Shown here: piece after piece, positions 1 through 7,543 of the stretch
Position numbering within the stretch: the stretch's first letter is position 1
Layout: every line of letters starts with the position of its first letter
Source: Rhodovulum bhavnagarense
Lineage (GTDB): Bacteria > Pseudomonadota > Alphaproteobacteria > Rhodobacterales > Rhodobacteraceae
Direction: 5' to 3'
Length of the DNA: 64,000 bases
NCBI RefSeq assembly: GCF_004343505.1
Contig: NZ_SLXU01000002.1
Location: 1-64,000 of the forward strand
Notes under the pieces: model-generated
Seen by the model: the letters and a program-made list of their open reading frames with translations, nothing else
What the model was told of the DNA's origin: nothing
Databases searched by the model: none
Translations under genes and position numbers: made by a program

Positions 1-678
1 GGCGTATCGTTCCTCTTGGAAGTTCTGGCAGGCTTCAGCACCCGCCACGATACGCCACCCTCTCAAACCCCGTCACCCAGTTTCACGCATAGCTCGTGTC
101 CAAGGTCAGTCATAGCTTTGGGCGCATTGGGTGCGTTGCCGAAAAGGTGGCGTGTAAAGCCGACAGGGTAACCCCGGCTTCCTTGCAAAAGGTTGCGCTT
201 ATGACAGGCGGGAAGCAACTCGGATGAGATGTTCGTCATATCAAGGCTGCGGATAGCCTTGGTATGACTTCACAATCTGGATGAGCTCCCCAATTGACCA
301 CTCGCAGATTATTCAAATCAGTTGACGCTGAAATATCCTGTCGAAGACCTTAGACTTGAAGCCGGTTGCGACTGAGCGGCAGCGACAGAGCAACAGGCGA
401 AAGGCAGCTGTGCCGAAGGCCAGCTCATAATCCAGCAAACAGTTGAAACACATGATGCGGCTGGCAGGGCTCTGGCTTGATGACACTCATGGCGCAGCAC
501 TCAGGTGGCAGCATCATCATGGCCAGCACGACAGAGGCCAAAACCTAAGGTAAGTCGTATTTCCTTAGGTTTTTGCCGATGTCATTGAAATCATTGATGA
601 TCTGATGAAGCCTTTTCGGATCGACTGGTCCAGACCTAATAGTTTATCGTCAAGTACATGAAAACATTAGGTTTTAGC
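1..678. other. Gene-poor region with inverted repeats
   Basis: I see no credible coding region here; a 60-residue minus-strand frame at 318-500 has no family features. What can be seen are inverted repeats. GGCGTATCG at 1-9 is matched by CGATACGCC at 48-56. AAAACCTAAGG at 541-551 is matched by CCTTAGGTTTT at 564-574 with a 12-nt spacer. CCTAAT at 635-640 is matched by ATTAGG at 666-671. The last two sets share the TTAGGTTTT core and lie directly upstream of the small cysteine protein gene, so they may be regulatory or recombinase sites. Confidence 0.4.
541..574. repeat. 11-bp inverted repeat, 12-nt spacer
   Basis: AAAACCTAAGG (541-551) and CCTTAGGTTTT (564-574) are perfect complements. With the T run after the second arm it could act as an intrinsic terminator for plus-strand transcription entering from the left. 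Alternatively it is a protein-binding site, because its TTAGGTTTT half recurs at 667-675, just inside the next gene. Confidence 0.45.
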
Positions 679-903
679 ATGACGACAACGACGACATCAG
701 CTCAGTATCGGATTTGCGCCACCTGCACCTACTGGACAGGCAATCGCGCAGTGCGCGGGCCACGTGGCAGCTTCGTGGCGGTGGATATCGACAGCTCGGC
801 TCGTTGCGCACCCCCTGGGGGCAGACCACATGCGCTGACCAATGCCAAACAGAGCTGCGGTCGGCATGTGCGCTGGACTGCGTTGCACGGAGGTCGCCCA
901 TGA
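679..903 (+). CDS. Small four-cysteine protein coupled to a recombinase
   Basis: A 74-residue protein (start at 679; an alternative ATG at 658 would add seven residues, and neither start has a strong ribosome site). It has a CxxC pair near residues 13-16 and two later cysteines, a spacing suggesting a small zinc-ribbon-like or disulfide-bonded fold. The gene ends ATGA with the recombinase start at 900, so the two are translationally coupled. I recall similar small cysteine proteins beside integrases in beta- and gammaproteobacterial mobile DNA, but this is memory, not a search result. Function unknown; a role linked to the recombinase or to element maintenance is inferred from the coupling only. 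Confidence 0.5.
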   Translation: MTTTTTSAQYRICATCTYWTGNRAVRGPRGSFVAVDIDSSARCAPPGGRPHALTNAKQSCGRHVRWTALHGGRP

Positions 904-1466
904 AGCAGGCGCAAACACTCAACGAAGCCCAGCTGCGTCGTGTGCTGCAATACTGCCGCAGTCGCCGCCATGCCATGCGTGACGAAACCATTGTGTTGGT
1001 CAGCTTTTATGCAGGGCTCAGGGCCAAGGAGATCGCGTCGCTGTGCGTGGGCGATGTCATGGACGCGGCGGGCAATGTGCGCGAGCAATTCGTGCTTAGA
1101 GCGATCCAGAGCAAGGGCGGTCGCACGCGCACTGTGTACGTCAATCAGCGACTGCGCCGTGCACTGGCCGACTACGCACTGACCATCAACATATCCGATG
1201 CGCAGGCTCCTTTGTTTGCCAGCCAGAAGGGCGGGCATTTCAGCCCAACCACCATGTGCCAGCTGTTTCAGGACATCTACCGTGCTGTGGGGCTCAAGGA
1301 CGCATCAAGCCATTCAGGTAGGCGCACTTACATCACGCGCTTGGCCAACAAGGGCGTGGGGGTGCGTGTGTTGGCGGCGCTGGCAGGACACAGCAGCATT
1401 CAGGTCACGCAACGCTACATCGACGTCAACTCGGATCAGATGGCAGCGGCGGTAGAATTATTGTGA
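900..1466 (+). CDS. Short tyrosine recombinase (catalytic domain only)
   Basis: A 188-residue phage-integrase-family recombinase starting at 900 behind a good ribosome site (GGAGG near 889). The catalytic set is complete: R41 (in GLRAKE), K72 (in SKGGR), H138 and R141 (HSGRR), H164 (AGHSS) and the nucleophile Y173 (RYID). The N-terminal core-binding (SAM-like) domain of full-length integrases is absent; the protein begins directly at the catalytic fold. Catalytic-only recombinases of this size occur on plasmids and integrons-like elements. It overlaps the small cysteine protein by four bases. It probably acts on a site other than the tRNA-Cys attachment site, which already has two larger integrases nearby. 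Confidence 0.85.
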   Translation: MKQAQTLNEAQLRRVLQYCRSRRHAMRDETIVLVSFYAGLRAKEIASLCVGDVMDAAGNVREQFVLRAIQSKGGRTRTVYVNQRLRRALADYALTINISDAQAPLFASQKGGHFSPTTMCQLFQDIYRAVGLKDASSHSGRRTYITRLANKGVGVRVLAALAGHSSIQVTQRYIDVNSDQMAAAVELL

Positions 1467-1467
1467 A

Positions 1468-1992
1468 TTATCTTGGAAGGCGTAAATATTTACACTTTGG
1501 AGCAGTCTTTTTCAATTGTGCCAAAAAATCAGTGGCGTAAGTGGCCCGCATTTGCGCTAGAGTAAATGGATCAATTTTCTCTGGATCGTTGCTTGCTAGG
1601 CTTGCTCTTGGATCGATTGTGTCTTTCGCTGCGATGAAAAACGGCTTGAGACATTGATAGGCGTCAGGGTCAAGTTCAAACCTAAATCTATCCCAGCATT
1701 CACAGGAAATCCTCTTGGCGATGGCCTCCATGACCATGACCTCATTGTATCCAGTTGAGCCGTCAGTTATATTTTTCCGCGCTTCCCAAGCCCGACAAAT
1801 GCCCTCCATTTGACGTGCTGTTTCAGATAATTCATTTTGAATTATTTGGAGAACGCTTTTCTTGCGAATATAGGTATTGATAACGGGAAGTAGAAAAACC
1901 GCCAATACGGTCAGGGCAGCCGAGGCTGCTGAGACCATAGGCCAAAAATGCTGGACGCTGAGGCTAGTTTCCAAAAAATTTCCTATACGCAC
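1468..1992 (-). CDS. Membrane-anchored protein of unknown function
   Basis: A 174-residue protein with one hydrophobic segment at about residues 19-42 followed by a positively charged junction (RKK) and a mainly helical soluble part rich in charged residues; by the positive-inside rule the soluble part should face the cytoplasm. The gene converges on the recombinase at 1466 with a one-base gap, and its composition is more AT-rich than the chromosome. I do not recognise a family. Single-TM proteins with a cytoplasmic helical domain are common cargo of integrated elements, including some phage-defence effectors, but nothing in the sequence proves that role. Confidence 0.6.
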   Translation of the reverse strand: MRIGNFLETSLSVQHFWPMVSAASAALTVLAVFLLPVINTYIRKKSVLQIIQNELSETARQMEGICRAWEARKNITDGSTGYNEVMVMEAIAKRISCECWDRFRFELDPDAYQCLKPFFIAAKDTIDPRASLASNDPEKIDPFTLAQMRATYATDFLAQLKKTAPKCKYLRLPR

Positions 1993-2054
1993 CGCTTGTC
2001 CTGCAGTTGTTGTTTACTTGCCTGAAAGTATCGTTGACGCTCGGACATTCCAAG

Positions 2055-3548
2055 TCAGTTTCCCAAGACCTTGATCAATCCATCCTCGCTGAGCCTGCCT
2101 GCCTCAATGGACGCCAGCGCCCTGACCGTTATGGCCTCCGTTGCCACGTACCCTGTGCGCGACACGCCCAGAGCGGCGAGCAGAGCTGCTTCACCAATCT
2201 TGCCAGCGTCGAACAGCTCAAAGGCCTTGGCTGCGGCTGTGGGAAGCTCCGACACAGGCACTGGGGCGACAATGACTGCTTCTGCTACTTCTGGCGGCTT
2301 TGCAGGTGCGTCGTCCGAGGTGTTCTGAACGAATGCGCGACCCGACAGCAGCTCAGCGTTCATGCGCGGCGACAGTTTCGAATAGAAGCGGCTGATGACT
2401 TCTGGGCTGTTGCCCATCTGGCTGCTGAGCAGGTCAGATGTCATTCCGCGAACCAAGCCCTGCGTGGCATAGAAGTGGCGGAAGCTGTACAGGGTGCGTT
2501 GCTTGCCATCTGGACCGCGTTCCATGTTGTTTTCTGTCAGGTAGCGGCGGAAATGGCGGACCAAGTTGTAGTAATCGACTTTTGTGCCGCTGCGCACCTT
2601 GAACACGTAGTCGTCGATCTTGGCGTCGATGACTTCTTCCAAGGTCATGTCGGCCAAGGCTGAGTTCATCTCACGCTGGCGATCCAGAAATCGAACCGTG
2701 CGGTCTCTGACAACGGCCTCGCGTACGCCAGTCTTGCCTGATGGGTAGACCGCCATGTAACGCTCCCCTTCTTTGGTGAACCAGCCGATGTTGCGCCATT
2801 TCAGGTTGAGCGCTTCAGTGCCATGACGCACGCCTGTGTTGGCCAAGAAAAGCACGTAGTTGCGCAACACTTCACGAGTTTCACGGGCAATGGGATGATA
2901 AGTCTTTTCGTGATAAGTGCGCAGGTCAGTGTAGATCTTCTTGTATTCCTCAGGCGAAAACGTTCCACGGCTCTTGGGTTTCACGCCTTTGTTGAGCAGG
3001 GTAGGGCGGATTGAGCTGGTGATCCAACCGCGCAGTTCTGCTTCGTCCAGGACCCTGTTCAGCGCGGAATTGTGCGTATTGATGGTGCTGTGTGAGGCTT
3101 TGCGCCCCATCTGCTCGGTGCGCCAAGTATCGAACTTTTGCAAAGCGGCCACATCGATGTTGACTACTTCCCATTTGCCAAAGAACGGGATCAGGTAGCG
3201 GTTAATGGCCGTGATGTAGTCGTTGAACACGACCTTGCCGCCGCCAGCTGCCATCTCGTTGCGCATGCGTTCGCAAGCATATTCGGCGACCTGCCTAAAC
3301 TTGCGGGTGTTCTGGGGCAGATTGTTTTTCAGGCGCTCGTCAGCGGCATAGTAGAACTTCAGCGCCACGTCTTTGGCTTCGTCCAGATCGCTGGTCTTGG
3401 TTGAGAAGCGATGCCATTCGCCAGACGCGAGCTTCACACGAGCCTGCCAGCGCGGACTGTCCTTGCGCTTGTCCAGTCGCACTCGTTCGTTGATGACGAT
3501 GGTTTCGACGTCTGCGCCCACTGCACCTGTGCCCCACGGTTGGTACAC
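2055..3548 (-). CDS. Tyrosine-type integrase of the left element
   Basis: A 497-residue site-specific recombinase. Residues about 80-175 form the core-binding domain (with an ALNRVLDEAELRGWI stretch typical of that fold) and 195-395 the catalytic domain. Visible catalytic positions: R241 (TGVRHGTE), K272 (PSGKTG), R357 (YSFRH) and nucleophile Y389 (RFYSK). The two usual histidines are replaced by Y354 and N380. Residues after about 405 form an Ala/Pro/Glu-rich linker and a C-terminal tail of about 90 residues outside the integrase fold. The only plausible start is GTG at 3548; the first ATG codons are far inside. It reads away from the tRNA-derived repeat at 3654, so it is probably the enzyme that inserted the left element there. 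Confidence 0.85.
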   Translation of the reverse strand: MYQPWGTGAVGADVETIVINERVRLDKRKDSPRWQARVKLASGEWHRFSTKTSDLDEAKDVALKFYYAADERLKNNLPQNTRKFRQVAEYACERMRNEMAAGGGKVVFNDYITAINRYLIPFFGKWEVVNIDVAALQKFDTWRTEQMGRKASHSTINTHNSALNRVLDEAELRGWITSSIRPTLLNKGVKPKSRGTFSPEEYKKIYTDLRTYHEKTYHPIARETREVLRNYVLFLANTGVRHGTEALNLKWRNIGWFTKEGERYMAVYPSGKTGVREAVVRDRTVRFLDRQREMNSALADMTLEEVIDAKIDDYVFKVRSGTKVDYYNLVRHFRRYLTENNMERGPDGKQRTLYSFRHFYATQGLVRGMTSDLLSSQMGNSPEVISRFYSKLSPRMNAELLSGRAFVQNTSDDAPAKPPEVAEAVIVAPVPVSELPTAAAKAFELFDAGKIGEAALLAALGVSRTGYVATEAITVRALASIEAGRLSEDGLIKVLGN

Positions 3549-3608
3549 AGACTATAGCGCCTGCGAACTCAAAATCAATCTGTGTATGATTTGTGAGAGC
3601 GTACACAG
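3544..3608. promoter_or_regulatory. TACACAG repeats upstream of the left integrase
   Basis: TACACAGA at 3544-3551 and its complement TCTGTGTA at 3579-3586 form an inverted repeat, and TACACAG recurs at 3602-3608. They lie between the integrase start and the tRNA-derived repeat, where arm-type integrase sites and the integrase promoter are normally found. The role is inferred from position. Confidence 0.35.
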
Positions 3609-3653
3609 CTGGTCTGCGGCGGGTGGTTTTTCTTTTGATTTCAGGGGTTTATT

Positions 3654-3700
3654 TGGAGGCGGGTACCGGAATCGAACCGGTCTTCACGGATTTGCAATCC
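3654..3700 (-). repeat. tRNA-Cys 3'-end copy, left attachment site
   Basis: This 47-bp block repeats bases 14058-14104 of the tRNA-Cys gene with three differences. It includes CCA, the 3' acceptor strand, T-arm, variable region and the 3' side of the anticodon arm, then stops: the 5' half of a tRNA is missing, so it is not a functional gene. One difference is in the acceptor strand (GGCGGG instead of GGCGAG on the plus strand) and two are in the variable region. It is the junction shared by the left element and the satellite-like element. Confidence 0.85.
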
Positions 3701-3740
3701 CGCTTCTTTCCACGCCAAAACAACTCCTTAGCCGCTAAAA

Positions 3741-3781
3741 GGTATCAGGACAAAGCGCAAACCAATAGCGAACCTGATACC
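3741..3781. promoter_or_regulatory. Inverted GGTATCAGG/CCTGATACC, possible integrase arm sites
   Basis: GGTATCAGG (3741-3749) and CCTGATACC (3773-3781) are perfect complements 23 bp apart. The TGATACC core also occurs twice at the other end of the element (14002-14008 and 14014-14020). Shared heptamers just inside both ends of an element are the pattern expected of arm-type integrase or excisionase sites. They also lie upstream of the initiator gene and could be operators. Confidence 0.45.
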
Positions 3782-3816
3782 CGGCCAATTCGTCCCTTGG
3801 GCAGTCTGGCGGCGCT

Positions 3817-4557
3817 ATGACGGGCCAGACACTTAACCGCTTCGAATGGCTGAAAGCTGTGAACAGATCAGACCTTTTGCCCCGCGCAAAGGTGGTCGCA
3901 TCGGCCTTGGCAATCGAATTCTGCAACGATGAAACCGGACGGCTTGACCCCGGAGTGAAGACGCTGGCGGACGCCACATGCCAGACCGTGGACACGGTGA
4001 AACGCGCCATCCGCGACCTGACAGACGGCGGGTGGCTGGCGCGTACCGAAGGGCGCGGGCGAGGCAACAAGACCGAGTACACCCTGCTGTCACCGGGCAA
4101 GGTTATCGCCATTTCCAGCACGAAAAAGGGGGCAGACATGCACCGGGCAAAAGGGGGCACCGATGCACCTTTAACAAAAGAAAAGGGGGCACCCGTGCAC
4201 GGAAAAGGGGGCACCGATGCACTTTCCTATAATAAGGATAAACAAACTCTGAACAAAGAAGGCGCGAACCCCGACCGCTTCCGCCATCATCAATTCACCG
4301 GCAACGCTTGGACAGGTCCAGCCGTGGTGCCTGCTACCGACCACGCCGCGCTTGGCGAGTGGGGGCGCTGGCTCAAGGCAGAAGGCTTCCCGGCACTGTC
4401 GGAATTCCCAATCAAGCGGCAAGGTTCGAAGAAGGGCAGCGAATTCTTCGCCCTGCCATGGCGGCGACCGCCGACCGACATGGAGCAGGCCGACGAAGCA
4501 CGGGCCTATTTCTCTGCCATGATAGAACCGGAAGGGCTTCGCTATGCTGCGCAGTGA
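3817..4557 (+). CDS. Winged-helix replication-initiator-like protein with origin iterons inside the gene
   Basis: A 246-residue protein, first gene of the element. Residues 1-92 form a winged helix-turn-helix (HTH near 49-74, wing near 75-92), as in phage replication initiators and replisome organisers. Residues about 101-140 are a low-complexity KGGTDA-type stretch encoded by four 20-bp DNA repeats (4124-4222). Residues 165-246 form a second small domain with several Trp residues. A DNA-binding N-terminus plus repeats in the middle of its own gene is the arrangement of lambda O, whose origin lies inside the O gene. The start at 3817 has only a weak ribosome site. There is no helicase or primase in the element, so replication would depend on host or helper enzymes. 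Confidence 0.65.
   Translation: MTGQTLNRFEWLKAVNRSDLLPRAKVVASALAIEFCNDETGRLDPGVKTLADATCQTVDTVKRAIRDLTDGGWLARTEGRGRGNKTEYTLLSPGKVIAISSTKKGADMHRAKGGTDAPLTKEKGAPVHGKGGTDALSYNKDKQTLNKEGANPDRFRHHQFTGNAWTGPAVVPATDHAALGEWGRWLKAEGFPALSEFPIKRQGSKKGSEFFALPWRRPPTDMEQADEARAYFSAMIEPEGLRYAAQ
4124..4222 (+). repeat. Four 20-bp iterons (candidate replication origin)
   Basis: Copies begin at 4124, 4149, 4181 and 4203; consensus AAAAGGGGGCACCGATGCAC. The second and fourth are identical, the first differs at 3 positions (AGACA for CCGA region) and the third at 2. Spacing is uneven (25, 32, 22 bp). All lie within the initiator-like gene and in the same orientation. The next 38 bases (4223-4260) are markedly AT-rich, as expected of a DNA-unwinding element next to iterons. 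Confidence 0.7.
4223..4260. other. AT-rich stretch beside the iterons (possible unwinding element)
   Basis: This is the most AT-rich part of the gene, with TTTCCTATAATAAGG and AAACAAACT-type runs, immediately downstream of the fourth iteron. By analogy with lambda-type origins it could be where strands open. The role is inferred from position and composition. Confidence 0.4.
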
Positions 4558-4860
4558 CGCCCGCCGAAAAGAACCCCCACAAAAAAAAGGCGGCTTTTTT
4601 CTGGGCATTTTTCCTGAAAAAACGTCTGCATCCCGTTCATTCGGACATCACCGCCGTGGCGCACGTGATCTTCACCGGGGCGCAGGCCATCGCAACAACG
4701 CGAACCTTCTGGCGAACCCTTTTCAAAGACCCTGCGCCGCAAGTCGTCGCGCTTTTGTGTGCCCTGTTCTGCTGGAAGGGTCCCTCCCAAGAAAACCTCT
4801 AGCGGGTGCGAAACAGCCCGAGGGTTCAGCCGCTGCAAAAATTGCTAAGGGGTGAAAATC
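4558..4860. other. Gap between initiator and terminase genes, no convincing gene
   Basis: About 300 bases with two overlapping plus-strand frames (one from 4544 to 4855, one from 4308 to 4802). Both are rich in Arg and Ala, have no recognisable domain, and look like chance frames in GC-rich DNA. An A8GGCGGCT6 tract occurs at about 4580-4600. A promoter for the packaging genes could lie here, and the end of the region carries the AAGGGG ribosome site of the next gene. Confidence 0.4.
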
Positions 4861-5352
4861 ATGAAGATTTTGTCGGAATTGTCGTTTGGCGAAGAGCCGC
4901 TGCACACCGTTGGTGGCAAGGACCTTTGCGCGCTTTTCGACATCTCACCCGCAGCCCTAACCGACCTGAAGAAACGCGGGATTGCGGTTCACCTGTCACA
5001 CGACACTTACGACCTGACCGCCACAACCCGCGCCTATGTCCAGCACCTTCGCGGCATGGCCGCAGGCTGGGGCACGGGGGATCAGGCGGCGAACCTCACC
5101 AGCGAACGGGCGCGGCTTGCCAAGGAACAGGCGGACGCGCAGGCCATCAAGAACGCGAAGCTGCGCGGCGAACTGGTGGAAGCTTCCGAAGTCGAACGCA
5201 CTTGGGCGGAAGCACTTCGCCAGCTTCGCGCCCGTATCATGGCCGTGCCGTCCCGCCTGCGGTCCGAACTTCCCGACATTGATCCGCAGGCCATAGACGC
5301 GATGGACCGGGCCTTGCGCGCCACGCTGACGGAGGTTGGCAATGGAAATTGA
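4861..5352 (+). CDS. Terminase small subunit (Nu1-like)
   Basis: A 163-residue protein with an N-terminal winged-helix-like segment (residues about 15-50, with DLCALFDISPAALTDLKKRG as in Nu1-type DNA recognition), followed by a long Ala/Arg/Glu-rich helical region (75-160) suited to oligomerisation. Small terminase subunits recognise the packaging site and regulate the large subunit. The start at 4861 has AAGGGG 8-12 bases upstream. It overlaps the large subunit gene by 11 bases. The position directly before a GpA-type gene supports the call; sequence alone gives only a moderate family match. Confidence 0.75.
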   Translation: MKILSELSFGEEPLHTVGGKDLCALFDISPAALTDLKKRGIAVHLSHDTYDLTATTRAYVQHLRGMAAGWGTGDQAANLTSERARLAKEQADAQAIKNAKLRGELVEASEVERTWAEALRQLRARIMAVPSRLRSELPDIDPQAIDAMDRALRATLTEVGNGN

Positions 5353-7120
5353 ACAGGTTCTTTCCAACGCCCTGCGCGCCCTAATCCCGCCGCCGCGTCT
5401 TCGGCTGTCCGAGTGGATCGAATCCGAAGTGGTTCTGCCCGAAGGCGTCAGTGCGCAGCCGGGGCCGGTCCAGCTTTGGCCCTTCCAGCGGGAAATCGCG
5501 GACGCCATCGGTGATCCGGCCATTGAACGGGTGACGCTGGTCAAGCCGGTACGGGTGGGCTTCACAACGCTTTTGACATCGGCGGTGGCGTCCTTTGTCG
5601 CCAACGAACCGGCGGCAATTCTCTGTGTCCTTCCCGCCGAAGCCGATTGCCGCCGCTACATGGTTTCGGACGTGGAACCGATTTTCGCCGCTTCGCCAAT
5701 GGTCGCAAAGGCACTGACCTATGACCGCGACCGGGACGAACGGAACACCCTTCTGGCGCGGCGCTTTCCGGGCGGTTCGCTGACGCTGGTCGCGGCGAAA
5801 GCACCCCGCAACCTGCGAAGCCACAACGTCCGGGTTCTGTTCATGGACGAAGTGGACGCCATGGACCCCACGTCCGAAGGTTCACCGATCCAGCTTGCCG
5901 AAAAGCGAACGCTGTCCTTCCCTGACCGCAAGATTGTCATGGGCAGCACCCCGGTTCACGAGGAAACCAGCAACGTGTTGCGCGCCTTCGCGGATTCGGA
6001 CGCCCGGATTTATGAAGTGCCTTGCCCGGAATGCGGGGCATTTGCCGAAATCCTGTGGGATGCCATCCGATGGGATGAAGGCAAGCCGGAAACCGCCCGC
6101 TGGCAGTGCCCCCATTGCGCCGCCGAGATAGCGGAACGCCACAAGCCGAAGATGGTGGCACAGGGGCAATGGCGCGCGACCCGGCCCGAGGTGCAGGGCC
6201 ATGCGGGATTCCAGTTGAACGCCCTGGTATCGCTTCACGCCAACGCATCTTGGCCGCAGCTGGTCCGCGAATTCCTTTCTGCGAAGAAAGACCCGACCAC
6301 GTTGCAGACCTTCGTCAACACCATCCTTGGGCAAGGCTGGACCGGCGCGGGGGATGAACTGGACGATAGCGAACTGGCGGGCCGCAATGAACCCTTCGGG
6401 CTGGACGACTTGCCCGAAGACGTTCTGACCATCGCCGCCGGGATCGACACCCAACATGACCGGCTTGAATGCACCCTTATCGGCTACGCCAAGGACGAAA
6501 CCGCCTTCATCCTCGGGCATAGGGTCATCTGGGGACAATGGGACCACCACGAGACGTGGGCCGAACTGGATGACCTGTTAAAGACTAAGTGGAAGCATCC
6601 GCTTGGCGGTTCTCTGGGCGTGGAAGCCGCCGCAATCGACGCGGGCGACGGTGCGACCATGGAAGCCGTCAAAGCCTTCTGTGCCCCTCGCCAGCGCCGC
6701 CGCATCATGGCTATCAAGGGGGTTTCAGGAACCCGGCCCTTCATCGAGCCGTCACGGGGGCGCAATACGAGGGGCGCACGCCTTTGGCTGGTCGGGGTGG
6801 ACGGGATCAAAACCGCCATCATGGCGCGGCTGTCGCGGGCTGGGTCTATCCGATTTTCCGGTGATCTGCCGCCGGTCTGGTATGAACAGCTTGCCAGTGA
6901 AAGGGCAGTAACGCGGTATGTGCGGGGCCAGCCGCAGCGCCGGTTTGAGCGGGTGCCGGGACGGCGGGCCGAGGCGCTGGATTGTGTGGTCTATGCCATC
7001 GCCGCGCGGCAAGTGGTTCACGTCAACTTCGAAGAACGGGAATCGCAGTTGCGCGCCGGGGGCATTCAGGACCGGCCCAAGCCGAAGAATGTCTATCGGT
7101 CGAAATTCCTTTCGGGATAG
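5342..7120 (+). CDS. Terminase large subunit (lambda GpA family)
   Basis: A 592-residue DNA-packaging motor. It shows the deviant Walker A of GpA proteins (KPVRVGFT, residues 68-75), Walker B with catalytic Glu (VLFMDEVD, D169/E170), a four-cysteine zinc ribbon (C228, C231, C256, C259) and the RNase-H-like nuclease start (GIDTQHDRLE, D369) with later Asp residues (DAGDG, ALDC). It translocates DNA into the prohead and cuts it. The start at 5342 follows GGAGG with a six-base spacer; a TTG at 5336 abuts that site and is unlikely. Length is within the GpA range. It converges on a minus-strand small membrane protein gene with a 28-bp overlap. Having its own large terminase separates this element from satellites that only redirect helper packaging. 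Confidence 0.95.
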   Translation: MEIEQVLSNALRALIPPPRLRLSEWIESEVVLPEGVSAQPGPVQLWPFQREIADAIGDPAIERVTLVKPVRVGFTTLLTSAVASFVANEPAAILCVLPAEADCRRYMVSDVEPIFAASPMVAKALTYDRDRDERNTLLARRFPGGSLTLVAAKAPRNLRSHNVRVLFMDEVDAMDPTSEGSPIQLAEKRTLSFPDRKIVMGSTPVHEETSNVLRAFADSDARIYEVPCPECGAFAEILWDAIRWDEGKPETARWQCPHCAAEIAERHKPKMVAQGQWRATRPEVQGHAGFQLNALVSLHANASWPQLVREFLSAKKDPTTLQTFVNTILGQGWTGAGDELDDSELAGRNEPFGLDDLPEDVLTIAAGIDTQHDRLECTLIGYAKDETAFILGHRVIWGQWDHHETWAELDDLLKTKWKHPLGGSLGVEAAAIDAGDGATMEAVKAFCAPRQRRRIMAIKGVSGTRPFIEPSRGRNTRGARLWLVGVDGIKTAIMARLSRAGSIRFSGDLPPVWYEQLASERAVTRYVRGQPQRRFERVPGRRAEALDCVVYAIAARQVVHVNFEERESQLRAGGIQDRPKPKNVYRSKFLSG

Positions 7121-7278
7121 TCATCCCGGCGCAAAGGCTGCTGGAAGGCGTTTAAGGTAGGGTCGCGCTTCTGGCGGCTGGTGCCGGTGCCGATCATCAT
7201 CTCCACCACGCCCCAAAGAATGGCGAAGCCGAAGAATGCACCGGCGGCGCATGTTATCCAGAACAGGGCTTCAATCAT
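7093..7278 (-). CDS. Small single-pass membrane protein in the repressor operon
   Basis: A 61-residue protein with one strong hydrophobic segment (residues 2-28, about ALFWITCAAGAFFGFAILW) and a charged C-terminal tail. It starts at 7278, overlapping the end of the XRE regulator gene by eight bases on the same strand, so the two are probably one operon expressed when the element is quiescent. Small membrane proteins made with a repressor often act in superinfection exclusion, but no family is recognised and that role is inference. Confidence 0.55.
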   Translation of the reverse strand: MIEALFWITCAAGAFFGFAILWGVVEMMIGTGTSRQKRDPTLNAFQQPLRRDDYPERNFDR

Positions 7279-7543
7279 TGGGGCTATTGGGCCGTGAAAG
7301 GCGTACGCCAGCGCCGCCGCCGTTCTCTTCGATGAAGACCACACCGGCGGCTTCAAGTGCAGACCGCATCGCACTCTTGTTCGCTTGGGTCGCGCTGACG
7401 AAGCCTGTCTCTGCTTCGCAACGCCTGACCGTTGCCACCCCGACACCTGCCCTGTCCGCCAAATCTTGCGCGGACCATCGAACCAATGCCCGTCCGGCCC
7501 TTAGCTGTTCTGCGGTGATATTTATTTTATCAGGTGATAGCAT
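7271..7543 (-). CDS. XRE-family helix-turn-helix repressor
   Basis: A 90-residue protein with an XRE HTH at residues about 10-48 (LRAGRALVRWSAQDLADRAG followed by VATVRRCE). The remaining 40 residues form a short dimerisation tail; there is no peptidase domain, so it is not a LexA-like self-cleaving repressor. It is transcribed opposite to the exported-protein gene at 7613, with palindromes containing TGATA half-sites at 7528-7539 and 7565-7581, which fits a C1-like role for an element switch. The start codon at 7543 lies beside the first palindrome, implying autoregulation. How the repressor would be inactivated is unclear; a helper-phage antirepressor is one possibility. Confidence 0.75.
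   Translation of the reverse strand: MLSPDKINITAEQLRAGRALVRWSAQDLADRAGVGVATVRRCEAETGFVSATQANKSAMRSALEAAGVVFIEENGGGAGVRLSRPNSPND

Larger units (their letters stand above)
1..3653. mobile_element. Right-hand part of an integrated element ending at the tRNA-Cys-derived repeat (left end outside window)
   Basis: This stretch carries two tyrosine recombinase genes, a small cysteine protein and a membrane-anchored unknown, all with a base composition and codon use unlike the GC-rich chromosome that begins after 14.1 kb. The 497-residue integrase (2055-3548) reads away from the tRNA-derived repeat at 3654-3700, which is the usual place of an integrase gene at the end of its own element. The simplest reading is one older element whose right end is at about 3654, with a second element inserted between it and the tRNA-Cys gene. 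The left boundary is not visible, so size and type (integrative element, plasmid remnant or prophage) are unknown. Confidence 0.55.

Noticed and set aside
318-500. 60-residue minus-strand frame
   Set aside because: No ribosome site, no family features.
3654-3706. A second tRNA-Cys gene
   Set aside because: Only the 3' half is present, with substitutions; no 5' acceptor or D-arm follows.
4124-4222. CRISPR array
   Set aside because: Only four 20-bp repeats with unequal short gaps (5, 12 and 2 bp) inside a coding frame, and no cas gene.
4544-4855. 103-residue frame between initiator and terminase genes
   Set aside because: Arg/Ala-rich with no motif and no convincing ribosome site; it looks like chance overlap.
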